Assembly: GCA_046329495.1 (NCBI GenBank)
Contig: JAXLUO010000002.1
Span: 372,001-436,000, forward strand
DNA length: 64,000 bases
Reading direction: 5' to 3'
Source of the DNA: Bog-950 sp046329495
GTDB lineage: Bacteria > Bacteroidota > Bacteroidia > Chitinophagales > LD1
Shown: positions 9,470-18,578 of the stretch, piece by piece
How positions within the stretch are numbered: position 1 is the first letter of the stretch
Layout of the letters: the number at the start of each line of letters is the position of its first letter
Made by a program: the position numbers and the translations under genes
The notes under the pieces: generated by a model
The model's input: only the letters and a program-made list of their open reading frames with translations
The model's database searches: none
What the model was told of the DNA's origin: nothing

Positions 9470-10495
9470 ATGAGAAAATTAAGTGTTGTATTTTTGCTAT
9501 TGAGTGTTACCTGGATAGCTGCCTGTAAAAAAGAAGCAGTGAAGCAGGATGTAACCCCGTTTCTTCCTTCTAATTTTCCGCCTCCGGTTTATAATTTTCA
9601 GATAAACCCCGTTACCACTAAAGGCTTTGAGTTAGGCCGCAAGTTATTTTATGACCCCATTTTATCTAAAAACAATACCATAAGCTGTGGTAGCTGTCAT
9701 CAGCAATTTGCAGCATTTGTGCATGCCGGCCATATTGTTAGCCATGGAATTTATGATAGGTTAGGTAAGCGCAATGCCCCGCCTGTAATGAATATGGCAT
9801 GGTCTATTGATTTTTTCTGGGATGGAGGTGTACATAACCTCGATTTAGTTCCCCCCAATCCTATCCACAACCCGTTAGAGATGGATGAAGATTTTGGCCA
9901 TGTAATTGAAAAACTGCAAGCCTCAACCACTTACCCCGGCTTATTTAAAGAAGCCTTTGGCACCGAGGAAATAAATAGTGTGCGCTTTTTACAGGCGTTG
10001 AGCCAATTTATGGGAACACTTGTTAGTGCCAACAGCCGCTATGATAAATATGTACGCAATGAAGGAGGCAATTTAACAACTGACGAACTCGCCGGACTAT
10101 CCTTATTTCAACAAAAATGTGCTACATGCCATGCAACCGATCTGTTTACAGATAGAGACTTTCATAATAATGGTTCGCAGGTAGCCATTGGCGATAGCGG
10201 CCGGTATGCCGTAACACTTCGCCCTGAAGACTTAGGAAAATTTAAAACACCCAGTTTGAGAAATGTAGAAAAGACATCTCCTTATATGCACAATGGTAAG
10301 TTTCAAACGCTTGAGCAGGTTTTGGATCATTATAGCTCAGGGATGACCTATACTTCTACGCTTGATTCTGTATTTATTAACGGTAACCAATATGGCATTC
10401 CGCTAACCGCTTTAGAAAAAACACAACTGATTTCATTTTTAAAAACGCTTACGGACAATGATTTTTTACACGACCAGCGTTTCGCCGAGCAGTAA
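9470..10495 (+). CDS. MbnH-like di-haem cytochrome c peroxidase lipoprotein
   Basis: 341 residues, lipobox SVTWIAAC (Cys19). Two c-type haem sites are visible: CGSCH at about 73-77 and CATCH at about 217-221. FELGRKLFYDPILSKNNTIS before the first haem and FKTPSLRNVEKTSPYMHNGK after the second are typical of the cytochrome c peroxidase/MauG superfamily. The neighbouring MbnP-like gene makes the MbnH subgroup the best reading: a periplasmic or surface enzyme that uses peroxide chemistry to modify its partner. A plain bacterial cytochrome c peroxidase is the alternative. Confidence 0.9.
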   Translation: MRKLSVVFLLLSVTWIAACKKEAVKQDVTPFLPSNFPPPVYNFQINPVTTKGFELGRKLFYDPILSKNNTISCGSCHQQFAAFVHAGHIVSHGIYDRLGKRNAPPVMNMAWSIDFFWDGGVHNLDLVPPNPIHNPLEMDEDFGHVIEKLQASTTYPGLFKEAFGTEEINSVRFLQALSQFMGTLVSANSRYDKYVRNEGGNLTTDELAGLSLFQQKCATCHATDLFTDRDFHNNGSQVAIGDSGRYAVTLRPEDLGKFKTPSLRNVEKTSPYMHNGKFQTLEQVLDHYSSGMTYTSTLDSVFINGNQYGIPLTALEKTQLISFLKTLTDNDFLHDQRFAEQ

Positions 10496-10525
10496 ACAAT
10501 TTAAATAACATACTAAATTAAACAC

Positions 10526-10909
10526 ATGAAAAAGTTAACCGGAATTTTAGCAATTGCAGTGATTGCCCTTGTTTACACGCTGCCATCGTGCAAAAAAACA
10601 GAAAACAAAGCACCCGTAATTGTTTTGGATGAACCTGCTGATGGAGAAACCATTGCCATTACCGATTCGCTGCATATTGAAGGTACGGCAAGTGATGATG
10701 ATGAACTACATGAGATGAGTATACTGATTACCTCGCACATGGGCGATACGGTATTCGCACAATACCCTACTGTACATGCCATGAAAACCTACACTTTCCA
10801 TTATCATTTTCACCCTGCTGATACAGGCATGTTTCATTTGCATGTAGCTGCAGAGGATCATGAGGATGGTTTAACTACTAAGGAAGTGATGTTTAATGTA
10901 ACGCCTTAA
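10526..10909 (+). CDS. Small His-rich lipoprotein with Ig-like fold, possible DUF4625
   Basis: 127 residues, signal with lipobox ALVYTLPSC. The rest looks like one Ig-like/cadherin-like beta domain (APVIVLDEPADGETIAITDS, then HIEGTASDDDELHEMSI) ending in KEVMFNVTP. It has an unusual number of His (HAMKTYTFHYHFHPADTG, FHLHVAAEDHEDG). The layout recalls DUF4625 proteins; the His clusters suggest metal binding. It is the last gene before a strong terminator, 30 bp after the MbnH-like gene, so it probably belongs to the same system. Confidence 0.72.
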   Translation: MKKLTGILAIAVIALVYTLPSCKKTENKAPVIVLDEPADGETIAITDSLHIEGTASDDDELHEMSILITSHMGDTVFAQYPTVHAMKTYTFHYHFHPADTGMFHLHVAAEDHEDGLTTKEVMFNVTP

Positions 10910-10926
10910 CATTCTTCTGCCTAATG

Positions 10927-10967
10927 TTAAATGAAAAAGCCCCGTTGATCGGGGCTTTTTCATTTAA
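10927..10967. terminator. Bidirectional terminator with 18-bp perfect stem
   Basis: Bases 10927-10944 pair exactly with 10950-10967 around loop ttgat. The core agcccc/ggggct is flanked by A and T runs. It ends the 4333-10909 cluster on one side and the lipoprotein gene at 10982 on the other. Confidence 0.92.
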
Positions 10968-10981
10968 ACAGGTCCTTTGAA

Positions 10982-11389
10982 CTACTTATTTCCATTAAAG
11001 GTATAATAGAGTTGATCTGAAGCGTCGTTTATATTTACCCCCATACCGGATAGAATAAGATTATTGCCATTTCTGGTGCCAGCACCACTAAAATGGTAAA
11101 TATTACCTGGGGAACTGGAAACAGTGCCATTCTCGCTGATATTAACGGTGTTGGCATTTGCAAGTTTACCATCGGCTACCGTGGCATAAGTATAATACGT
11201 ACCCAGTACCAAGGTTTGTAACTCCATCTTGATGGTCTCATCATTTACCTTGCTAACTACCACCCGGTTAACGGTAGAATTACCGGCAACTCCGGTATAG
11301 GTTCCCACCCAATCGGTAGCTAAATCCTTTTTGCAACTTGAAAGTATTCCTGTAAGCAACAAGCCAATGAGCAGTACTTTGATTTTCAT
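10982..11389 (-). CDS. Small lipoprotein of unknown function
   Basis: 135 residues with a clear lipoprotein signal (LLIGLLLTGILSSC, then KKD). The mature part is a likely single beta-rich domain: WVGTYTGVAGNSTVNRVVVSKVND, IKMELQTLVLG, IYHFSGAGTRNGNNLILSGMGV. This pattern (threonine/glycine-rich strands, W-x-G-x-Y start) is common in small calycin-like Bacteroidota lipoproteins. I do not recognise a named family. It is convergent with the metal-type cluster and appears to stand alone. Confidence 0.75.
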   Translation of the reverse strand: MKIKVLLIGLLLTGILSSCKKDLATDWVGTYTGVAGNSTVNRVVVSKVNDETIKMELQTLVLGTYYTYATVADGKLANANTVNISENGTVSSSPGNIYHFSGAGTRNGNNLILSGMGVNINDASDQLYYTFNGNK

Positions 11390-11449
11390 AACCTGGTTTT
11401 TACCGAAATTAAGAATTCCGGCGAATTAGGGCTCCGAACTATGCTTAGC

Positions 11450-11611
11450 TTAAACGAATAGCCAATAATATAATCCACCTGAAACACCTAAAAAGAGTCC
11501 ACCTACGATAGCATCGTTTTTGATAGAGGCAAAATTCCCCTTTATAACATGGTAAACTATCCAGGTTATATACAATGGTATAGCAACTAATACGAAGAGC
11601 CCAAAGCGCAT
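11450..11611 (-). CDS. 53-residue membrane protein, unknown function
   Basis: Reading the minus strand from the ATG at 11609-11611 gives 53 codons ending with TAA at 11450-11452. The product opens with MRFGLFVLVAIPLYITWIVY (first membrane helix), then a short loop HVIKGNFASIKNDA, then IVGGLFLGVSGGLYYWLFV (second helix). The hydrophobic-loop-hydrophobic pattern and a short basic loop look like a real small membrane protein rather than chance. An overlapping frame (11445-11654) has a far less protein-like product. No family name is known to me. Confidence 0.6.
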   Translation of the reverse strand: MRFGLFVLVAIPLYITWIVYHVIKGNFASIKNDAIVGGLFLGVSGGLYYWLFV

Positions 11612-11796
11612 AGCAGCGAGGTATTATTGAGTAAACAGATAAACAAACATACAAATTACTCTACGAAGTATACAACCGGTAGCAATATCTACACAACATA
11701 TAGCTTGTATTTAGGCCTCTTTTGCCCCAATGCACATCAAATGCAAAAAACCTTAATACCACATGCCCGTAACAGCAGGCATAAAATTCATACGCC

Positions 11797-14292
11797 ATGA
11801 ATCGTCATTTTTACCTTGCCATACTATTGGCATTTATAACAACGTGTGCTAAGGCACAAAACCTGGGTATAGGAGAAGAACACCCCGGAAGCCGTGCTTC
11901 AGTAAAAGGAAATTTAAGTGTAGGGAGCAACTACTCCACACAAACAGCCCCGGCAAACGGTGCTATTTTCGAAGGTACAGTAGGTATCGGTACTAGTACG
12001 CCCGATACAACGAGCGCCATTCTGGATTTAAAATCAACCAACAAAGGCGTTTTAATCCCTCGCATGACCACTGCCCAAAAATTAGCAATCGTTAATCCGG
12101 CGGAAGGTCTTCTGGTATACGATAGAGACATTAATAGCATTTATGTATTTAACGGTATACTTTGGGTTAACAGCGATAGCGCTGCTGCCCATGCGGCCCC
12201 CGGCGCCACCGGCGCTACTGGCCCACAAGGTTTACCGGGTGCTGCAGGTGCAACCGGTGCAACCGGTCCACAAGGTTTACAAGGCATTCAAGGTCCTATA
12301 GGCCCTACCGGTGCGCAAGGGATACAAGGTATTGCCGGCCCCGCAGGTGCTGCCGGAACGGCTGGTGCAAAAGGTGCTACAGGAGCAACCGGCCCTACGG
12401 GTTCGCAAGGTGTGCAAGGTATACAGGGTATCCAGGGTGCTACCGGGCCAACCGGCTCGCAGGGTATCCAGGGCATTCAAGGTGTAGCAGGCCCTACAGG
12501 CCCTACCGGGGCACAAGGGGCACAAGGTATTCAAGGTGTAGCAGGGCCAACAGGTGCTGCTGGCACTGCCGGTGCTAAAGGTGCTACAGGAGCCACCGGC
12601 CCTACGGGTTCACAAGGTGTGCAAGGTATACAGGGTATCCAAGGTGCTACAGGACCTACAGGCTCTCAAGGCATTCAAGGTGTGCAAGGTATTCAAGGCC
12701 CTACTGGCCCTACGGGTGCTCAGGGGGTACAAGGTATTCAAGGTGCTACAGGACCTACAGGCTCTCAAGGCATTCAAGGTGCTCAAGGTATTCAAGGCCC
12801 TACTGGCCCTACGGGTGCTCAGGGGGTACAAGGTATTCAAGGTGTTGCCGGCCCTACGGGTTCGCAGGGTATACAGGGAGCACAAGGCATTCAAGGCCCA
12901 ACTGGTCCTACTGGCTCGCAAGGCTTACAAGGTATACAAGGTATACAAGGTGCTACCGGCCCAACCGGTGCGCAGGGTATTCAGGGTGTAGCCGGCCCCG
13001 CAGGTGCTGCCGGTACAGCCGGAAGTAAAGGCGCAACAGGTTCTACGGGTCCAACTGGCCCAACTGGTAATACCGGAGCCACAGGCACGCAAGGTATACA
13101 AGGTGTTACAGGTGCAACCGGACCACAAGGTTCTCAAGGTGCCCAAGGTATTCAAGGCCCAACAGGATCTCAAGGTGCACAAGGTATTCAAGGACCAACC
13201 GGACCTACCGGTGCCCAAGGCCCACAAGGTATTCAGGGTGTTGCAGGCGCAACGGGTTCGCAGGGTGTTGCAGGTGCTACCGGTGCAACCGGACCTACCG
13301 GTGCTACCAATGGATGGTTATTAACCGGCAACGCAAGCACTACAGCCGGCACCAATTTTGTAGGAACAACAGATGCAAAAGATCTGGTATTTAAAACAAA
13401 TGGAAACGAAAGAATGCGCATTACCTCAGGTGGCCAAATCGGTATCGGAACATCAACAGTACCAAGCAGCAAATGGTTAGTTGCTACCAACCACAGCAAC
13501 CCCACCTTTACAAGTGCCGGGAATGGTATAGGCACAAGTTTTACCGGTGGTGGTGGGTTCTATGTAAAAAACCAAACCGATGGATTGGAAGCAAAGTACG
13601 AATCATGGAGTGGCGCCATCCACTTTGGCGTGGCCAGCAGCACTCCAGCTCCTATGGTGTTCTATACCGAAGGTTCAACTGAATCAGCCAGACTGGATGC
13701 AGATGGTAATTTTGGAATAGGTACTAACTCACCTAATTATAAATTAGATGTAGCTGGCAGCATCAACTTTACAGGAGGATTATACGCTAATGGTTCAGCA
13801 GGCACCAGCGGTCAATATTTAAAATCTACCGGCTCCGGGGCTACCTGGTCTACAATTCCATCATCCAGTGCATTAGCAAGTAACGGCACTACAGCGGTAT
13901 CTCTTTCTAGTAGCTCATTTACTAATGTTACAGGCCTATCTAATACCTTTACACTTTCATCGGCTTCAACCGTTATAATTTCAACCAGTGGTGGAGTGCA
14001 AACAAGCTCTTCATCCGCTACTGGCGCCTCGGTGGTAGACATAGCGGTGTATGTGGACGGTACACAAATGCCATCAACCGGTTTTGGCGGTTATCAACGT
14101 GTATCCGCTGTAAATAACAGTGCTTCGGTTAGCACTATCCAACCGTGGGCGTTAACAGCAAGCATTGATTTGGCAGCAGGTTCACATACAATCCTGGTAA
14201 AGGCAGCAAAGGTATCGGGCTCAAATGCAACCGTTAGTGGTTCAACTTCACAAATGCGAAGTTCCCTGGTTATACAAGCGATACCGGATTAG
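11797..14292 (+). CDS. Large collagen-like (Gly-X-Y) repeat surface protein
   Basis: 831 residues. A signal peptide (LAILLAFITTCAKA) is followed by a non-repeat region about 21-134 with DLKSTNKGVLIPRMTTAQ, a motif common in Bacteroidota fibre and tail-like proteins. About 370 residues (roughly 135-505) are pure Gly-X-Y triplets such as GPTGAQGIQG and GATGPTGSQG. The C-terminal part (about 505-831) has more fibre-type repeats (ERMRITSGGQIGIGT, ARLDADGNFGIGT, YKLDVAGSINF) and an end rich in Ser/Thr strands. No T9SS sorting domain is seen. It probably forms a trimeric rod outside the cell. The repeat DNA contains long near-identical blocks, so its length is likely to vary. Confidence 0.9.
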   Translation: MNRHFYLAILLAFITTCAKAQNLGIGEEHPGSRASVKGNLSVGSNYSTQTAPANGAIFEGTVGIGTSTPDTTSAILDLKSTNKGVLIPRMTTAQKLAIVNPAEGLLVYDRDINSIYVFNGILWVNSDSAAAHAAPGATGATGPQGLPGAAGATGATGPQGLQGIQGPIGPTGAQGIQGIAGPAGAAGTAGAKGATGATGPTGSQGVQGIQGIQGATGPTGSQGIQGIQGVAGPTGPTGAQGAQGIQGVAGPTGAAGTAGAKGATGATGPTGSQGVQGIQGIQGATGPTGSQGIQGVQGIQGPTGPTGAQGVQGIQGATGPTGSQGIQGAQGIQGPTGPTGAQGVQGIQGVAGPTGSQGIQGAQGIQGPTGPTGSQGLQGIQGIQGATGPTGAQGIQGVAGPAGAAGTAGSKGATGSTGPTGPTGNTGATGTQGIQGVTGATGPQGSQGAQGIQGPTGSQGAQGIQGPTGPTGAQGPQGIQGVAGATGSQGVAGATGATGPTGATNGWLLTGNASTTAGTNFVGTTDAKDLVFKTNGNERMRITSGGQIGIGTSTVPSSKWLVATNHSNPTFTSAGNGIGTSFTGGGGFYVKNQTDGLEAKYESWSGAIHFGVASSTPAPMVFYTEGSTESARLDADGNFGIGTNSPNYKLDVAGSINFTGGLYANGSAGTSGQYLKSTGSGATWSTIPSSSALASNGTTAVSLSSSSFTNVTGLSNTFTLSSASTVIISTSGGVQTSSSSATGASVVDIAVYVDGTQMPSTGFGGYQRVSAVNNSASVSTIQPWALTASIDLAAGSHTILVKAAKVSGSNATVSGSTSQMRSSLVIQAIPD
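12199..13309 (+). repeat. Collagen-like coding repeat tract
   Basis: About 1.1 kb of 9-base and higher-order repeats coding for Gly-X-Y. Large blocks recur, for example the stretch that codes for AGTAGAKGATGATGPTG occurs twice (about 12355-12400 and 12559-12604), and GAQGVQGIQG with its surroundings occurs several times. Such tracts are prone to slippage and unequal recombination and to assembly collapse. Confidence 0.9.
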
Positions 14293-14342
14293 TAATAATG
14301 CAGAATAAAGATTTCCTTCCTTTCATGTCAGTTTTGGGTTCT

Positions 14343-14374
14343 AAAAAGCGGCCACCTCTCAAGGGCCGCTTTTT
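14343..14374. terminator. Bidirectional terminator between collagen-like gene and ftsW
   Basis: aaaaagcggcc at 14343-14353 pairs with ggccgcttttt at 14364-14374, loop of ten bases, followed by more T. It separates the convergent collagen-like gene (end 14292) and ftsW (end 14376). Confidence 0.9.
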
Positions 14375-14375
14375 T

Positions 14376-15593
14376 TTATTCCTCTACAGAAACATTAGCT
14401 TCTTCTTCCACATTACGGCTAACGCTTAGGATTATCCCAAAAGCTATGGAAGTAAAAATGACCGAGCTACCGCCCATGCTGACCAACGGAAGTGTTACTC
14501 CCGTAACAGGAACCAGATTAACAGCTACAGCCATATTGATCATGGCTTGAATAACTAAGGCAATACCTAAGCCAACAGCCAAAAGTGCGCCGAATGCTTT
14601 AGGAGCTTTAATTACAATACGAATACAGCGATAGAGAAAGAAAAGATACAGACTTACTATAAAAGCCCCACCCAGTAAGCCATATTCCTCCAATATAATT
14701 GCAAAAATAAAATCGCTGTAGGGATGTGGTAAGAAGTTCCGCTGCTCGCTACCGCCAGGATTTACTTTAACCAGCCCGCCTTTGGCAATAGCAATTTTAG
14801 CTTGTAAAACCTGATAATCTTCATCCGCCGCATCCTGTTTTGCAGCGATAAAATTTTCAACGCGATGTTTCCACGTTTGTGCGCGTCCCATTTTGGCTAA
14901 AACGCTTTCCGGTAGAGCAAACAGCAACAAAAAAAACAGGGTAATGGTAAGCAGACTTGTACCAAACAGCAACAGAATATGCTTTATGGCGATACGACCG
15001 ATAAACATTACAAACACAGAAGTGAAAAATAGAATTACCGCTGTACTTAAGTTTTCGGGGGCAATAAACAGAGCAGTAATTACGATAGGTACCAATATTG
15101 GCACAAAGGCCTCTCTAAAATCGTTGATGTTATCCTGCTTGATGGATAGCTGCCTTGCCAGAAACATGATCAAGGCAAGTTTAGCGAGATCAGAAGTTTG
15201 AAATGTTAATCCAACAACCGGCAAAGTGATCCACCTGCTTGCATCGTTTAAGGATGTGCCGAAAAACATGGTGTAAAGCAACATCGGAATACTCAAATAC
15301 CACAACACCTGGGCAATACGGCTATAATAACGGTAATCAATTAAATGCGTAATAAACATCAAGACTATGCCGGCCACTGCCATGGCAATTTGCTTAAACA
15401 AGTATTTTTCGTTGCCTACCTGCATTTTGTAAGCAAGCGTTCCTGTGGCGCTATATACAGCCAGCATCGAAAAAATAAAAAGGATGATTATAACCAACCA
15501 AATCATCTTATCACCACGAAAGAAGTCAGACCACTTGTAACCTTCCAGGGGATTTGAAGTAGATATTTCTTCTTTGCTTATTGCGGTTGCCAT
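14376..15593 (-). CDS. ftsW: FtsW/RodA-family septal peptidoglycan polymerase
   Basis: 405 residues with about ten membrane helices, the SEDS (shape, elongation, division, sporulation) family. Visible signs are LIDYRYYSRIAQVLWYLSI, ASRWITLPVVGLTFQTSDLAKLALIMFLAR in the first half, and the conserved SDFIFAIILEEYGLLGG and PLVSMGGSSVIFTSIAFGIIL near the end. Its place at the end of the dcw cluster makes FtsW, the partner of FtsI in septal wall synthesis, more likely than RodA. It lies 134 bp after murE, the widest gap in the operon. Confidence 0.93.
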   Translation of the reverse strand: MATAISKEEISTSNPLEGYKWSDFFRGDKMIWLVIIILFIFSMLAVYSATGTLAYKMQVGNEKYLFKQIAMAVAGIVLMFITHLIDYRYYSRIAQVLWYLSIPMLLYTMFFGTSLNDASRWITLPVVGLTFQTSDLAKLALIMFLARQLSIKQDNINDFREAFVPILVPIVITALFIAPENLSTAVILFFTSVFVMFIGRIAIKHILLLFGTSLLTITLFFLLLFALPESVLAKMGRAQTWKHRVENFIAAKQDAADEDYQVLQAKIAIAKGGLVKVNPGGSEQRNFLPHPYSDFIFAIILEEYGLLGGAFIVSLYLFFLYRCIRIVIKAPKAFGALLAVGLGIALVIQAMINMAVAVNLVPVTGVTLPLVSMGGSSVIFTSIAFGIILSVSRNVEEEANVSVEE

Positions 15594-15727
15594 GGTTATA
15601 ATGTTTCGGCAGAATAAAATCCGCCATTTTACGAAAAGACGAATAATGTGGCAGAGATCACTTAAGGCTTGTTCGCCTGAAATAGTGGATAAGGCTCGAA
15701 ATGTGTAGTAGAAAGACCTATAGTCTT

Positions 15728-17200
15728 TTATCTTTCCTGCTCGGCAAAAACGGCTTTTAACACCGCTTTATCATCAAAGTCATATTTCTTTCCCTTAATC
15801 TCCTGGTATTTCTCGTGCCCCTTACCTGCTAACAAGATAATATCGCCCTTTTTAGCCAATCGCACGGCAGTTTTGATCGCCTCTTTCCTGTCAACGATGG
15901 TTAATACCTTTTTGCGGTCTGTGGCGGGTACACCGGTGTTCATCTGTTCCAAAATACTCTCCGGCTCTTCGTTCCGCGGATTATCAGAAGTAAGCACCAC
16001 CTGTTGTGAAAATCGACAAGCTATTTCCGCCATTATGGGCCTTTTTGCGGCATCACGGTCACCGCCACAACCAATAATGGTTATCACGTTTTCGTAACCT
16101 TGACGAATAGCATTGATAGTTTGCAGCACATTTTTAAGCGCATCGGGAGTATGAGCATAATCCACAATACCCGCTATCTTTTCCTTATCTGAAATTAGCT
16201 GATCAAATCTTCCTTCCGGCGGGGCTAATGCAGATAAAACTGTAAGACATTCCATTTTATCTACGCCTAACAACCTTGCAACTCCATAAACCGCTGTAAG
16301 ATTGTAGGCATTAAATTCACCTATTAAGCGAGTATGAAGTTCCTGCCCATCCAGATCTAACATTAACCCGGTTACACTATTTTCAATCACTTTCGCTTTG
16401 TAATCAGCGGCACTGCGTAAAGCATAGGAATATTTTTTTGCCTTCGTATTCTGCAACATAATATTCCCGTTTCTGTCGTCAACATTTACCAACGCGAAAG
16501 CAGAGGCAGGTAAGCCGTCAAAAAACTTCTTTTTCGCCTTTAGATAATTTTCAAAAGTCTTATGATAATCCAGGTGGTCGTGCGTAATATTAGTAAACAC
16601 AGCTCCCGTAAATTGTATCCCTTCAATACGATGCTGATCTACTGCATGTGAACTAACCTCCATAAAGCAGTATTCGCAACCGCCATCTACCATCTGGCGC
16701 AGCAGCTTATTGAGGTTGATAGCGTCGGGCGTTGTATGTGTGGAAGGAATTATACTTTCATTAATTTGATTCTGCACCGTAGATAACAACCCTACATTTT
16801 TACCAAGGGAACGGAACAAGCGAAATAACAATGTTACCGTCGAAGTTTTCCCGTTGGTTCCGGTAACGCCTATAACTGAAAGTTGCGCCGCCGGATTCGC
16901 ATAAAATGCCGACGCTAATTGTCCGAGCACCTTATGTGTATCATCAACCTGAACATAAGTAACATTATCCTCTAAAGTTGCAGGTAACACTTCGCAAACA
17001 ATTACCGATGCACCCTGTTCGATGCACTTAGCAATATATTGGTGTCCATCAACAATGGTGCCCTTTATCGCAATAAAACAATCGCTACTACCCACGTTGC
17101 GACTATCAATTTGCAAATTGGCAATATCAACTTCAGCATTTCCAATCAACGCTTTAACAGCAATATCCTTTAACAACCCGCGAAGAACCATAGCCTGCAA
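15728..17200 (-). CDS. murE: UDP-MurNAc-tripeptide synthetase MurE
   Basis: 490 residues, the three-domain Mur ligase fold. IDSRNVGSSDCFIAIKGTIVDGHQY is the MurE N-terminal motif, GVTGTNGKTSTV (about 111-122) the ATP loop, and DNPRNEEP (about 406-413) the motif that selects meso-diaminopimelate, so a DAP-type wall is expected. Normally in Bacteroidota dcw clusters murE comes directly after ftsI; here it comes after mraY, where murD would be expected. Its start is seven bases after the mraY stop. Confidence 0.96.
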   Translation of the reverse strand: MQAMVLRGLLKDIAVKALIGNAEVDIANLQIDSRNVGSSDCFIAIKGTIVDGHQYIAKCIEQGASVIVCEVLPATLEDNVTYVQVDDTHKVLGQLASAFYANPAAQLSVIGVTGTNGKTSTVTLLFRLFRSLGKNVGLLSTVQNQINESIIPSTHTTPDAINLNKLLRQMVDGGCEYCFMEVSSHAVDQHRIEGIQFTGAVFTNITHDHLDYHKTFENYLKAKKKFFDGLPASAFALVNVDDRNGNIMLQNTKAKKYSYALRSAADYKAKVIENSVTGLMLDLDGQELHTRLIGEFNAYNLTAVYGVARLLGVDKMECLTVLSALAPPEGRFDQLISDKEKIAGIVDYAHTPDALKNVLQTINAIRQGYENVITIIGCGGDRDAAKRPIMAEIACRFSQQVVLTSDNPRNEEPESILEQMNTGVPATDRKKVLTIVDRKEAIKTAVRLAKKGDIILLAGKGHEKYQEIKGKKYDFDDKAVLKAVFAEQER

Positions 17201-17207
17201 AATTGAC

Positions 17208-18461
17208 TTAGCGAATTTTAAGCGTTACCATAGTAAGAATGGCTAAAAGAATGCCCACTATCCAAAAACGGCTTACAATTTTACTTTCATGCATACCTTT
17301 CTTTTGGTAGTGATGATGTAATGGACTCATTAAAAATATCCTGCGGCCCTCGCCAAATTTTTTCCTGGTGTATTTAAAATAACTAACCTGCAACATAACC
17401 GAGAGGTTTTCAACCAGAAAGATGCCGCACATTACCGGTATTAAAAGTTCCTTTCGAACAATAATGGCCAATGTGGCAATAATACCACCTATTGCCAATG
17501 ATCCGGTATCGCCCATAAAAACCTGGGCGGGATAAGCATTGTACCACAAAAAGCCAACACAAGCCCCTACAAATGCCGCACAAAATATAACCAACTCACC
17601 GGCATTAGGAATGTACATAATATTCAGATAGTCGGAGAAAATGATATTACCGCTTACATAGGCAAAAACCAGCAACACAACTCCTATTATTGCTGAGGTG
17701 CCGGTTGCCAAACCGTCAATTCCATCCGTAAGGTTGGCACCATTACTTACGGCAGTAATTATAAAAATTACAACGGGTATAAAAATTAACCATGCGTATT
17801 TGCAGCCCTCATTGGTAAACTTACACAGTATTGCACTGTAATCAATCTCGTGTGTTTTAATAAAGGGAATTGTAGTGGTAGGCGCTTTTTCAGTAACCAT
17901 ATAATGAACCTCTCCCTTATCATCGGTAACAGTGGTCACCAAATCGCTATTGTATCTGTAAATTTCTCCCTGCGGTATCTCCTCTTTTGTTATTACTCCC
18001 TTATTAAAATAGAGTGTAGCACCTACTATGACACCTAAACCTATTTGTCCGATAATTTTAAATGTACCGGCCAAACCTTTTTTATCCTTTTTAAAAACTT
18101 TGATGTAATCATCTGCAAAACCAATTACACCTAACCACACCGTAGTTATCAGCATCAATAGGATGTAGATGTTCTCCAGTTTAGCAAATAGCAGAGTAGG
18201 TATCAGTATGCTGCCTAATATCATTAATCCGCCCATCGTAGGCGTTCCCTTTTTTTGATTCTCACCTTCCAAACCCAACTCGCGGATGGTTTCACCAATT
18301 TGCTTACGCCGTAACAGGCTAATGATATTCTTTCCGTAGATCATGGTTATGACCAGCGATAACAAAACTGCCATTGCCGCCCTAAAGGAGATGTATTGAA
18401 ACAACCCAGCCCCGGGAAAATTGAAATGCTGATCGAGAAAACGGAAAAGGTAATACAGCAT
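17208..18461 (-). CDS. mraY: Phospho-MurNAc-pentapeptide transferase MraY
   Basis: 417 residues, ten or so membrane helices. It attaches phospho-MurNAc-pentapeptide to undecaprenyl phosphate, making lipid I. Visible motifs: KKGTPTMGGLMIL, GFADDYIKVFKKDKKGL (catalytic Asp region), NGANLTDGIDGLATG, QVFMGDTGSLAIGG and the periplasmic/cytoplasmic HHHYQKKG loop. It is somewhat longer than the usual 360 residues because of an inserted stretch (about residues 160-225, YRYNSDLVTTVTDD and following), which is typical of Bacteroidota MraY. Confidence 0.97.
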   Translation of the reverse strand: MLYYLFRFLDQHFNFPGAGLFQYISFRAAMAVLLSLVITMIYGKNIISLLRRKQIGETIRELGLEGENQKKGTPTMGGLMILGSILIPTLLFAKLENIYILLMLITTVWLGVIGFADDYIKVFKKDKKGLAGTFKIIGQIGLGVIVGATLYFNKGVITKEEIPQGEIYRYNSDLVTTVTDDKGEVHYMVTEKAPTTTIPFIKTHEIDYSAILCKFTNEGCKYAWLIFIPVVIFIITAVSNGANLTDGIDGLATGTSAIIGVVLLVFAYVSGNIIFSDYLNIMYIPNAGELVIFCAAFVGACVGFLWYNAYPAQVFMGDTGSLAIGGIIATLAIIVRKELLIPVMCGIFLVENLSVMLQVSYFKYTRKKFGEGRRIFLMSPLHHHYQKKGMHESKIVSRFWIVGILLAILTMVTLKIR

Positions 18462-18578
18462 AAGTTAGTTTTTAGTGCGCTTTAAATTGCAGTAAACAAA
18501 CCGTGCACAAACAGCACCTATCATTATCAATCATGGTATACGTAATATTTAAAACTGCTTGTTTACCGCGTTTGGCAA

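Noticed and set aside
11445..11654. 69-codon minus-strand frame
   Set aside because: It overlaps a far better 53-codon membrane-protein frame (11450-11611), and its product looks like random sequence.
12199..13309. Possible CRISPR-like array because of regular repeats
   Set aside because: Repeats are contiguous and coding (Gly-X-Y), with no unique spacers of constant length and no cas genes.
12288..13324. Several long frames on both strands inside the collagen-like gene
   Set aside because: They are by-products of the repeated, stop-poor DNA; their products are low-complexity strings, and only the plus-strand Gly-X-Y frame makes sense.
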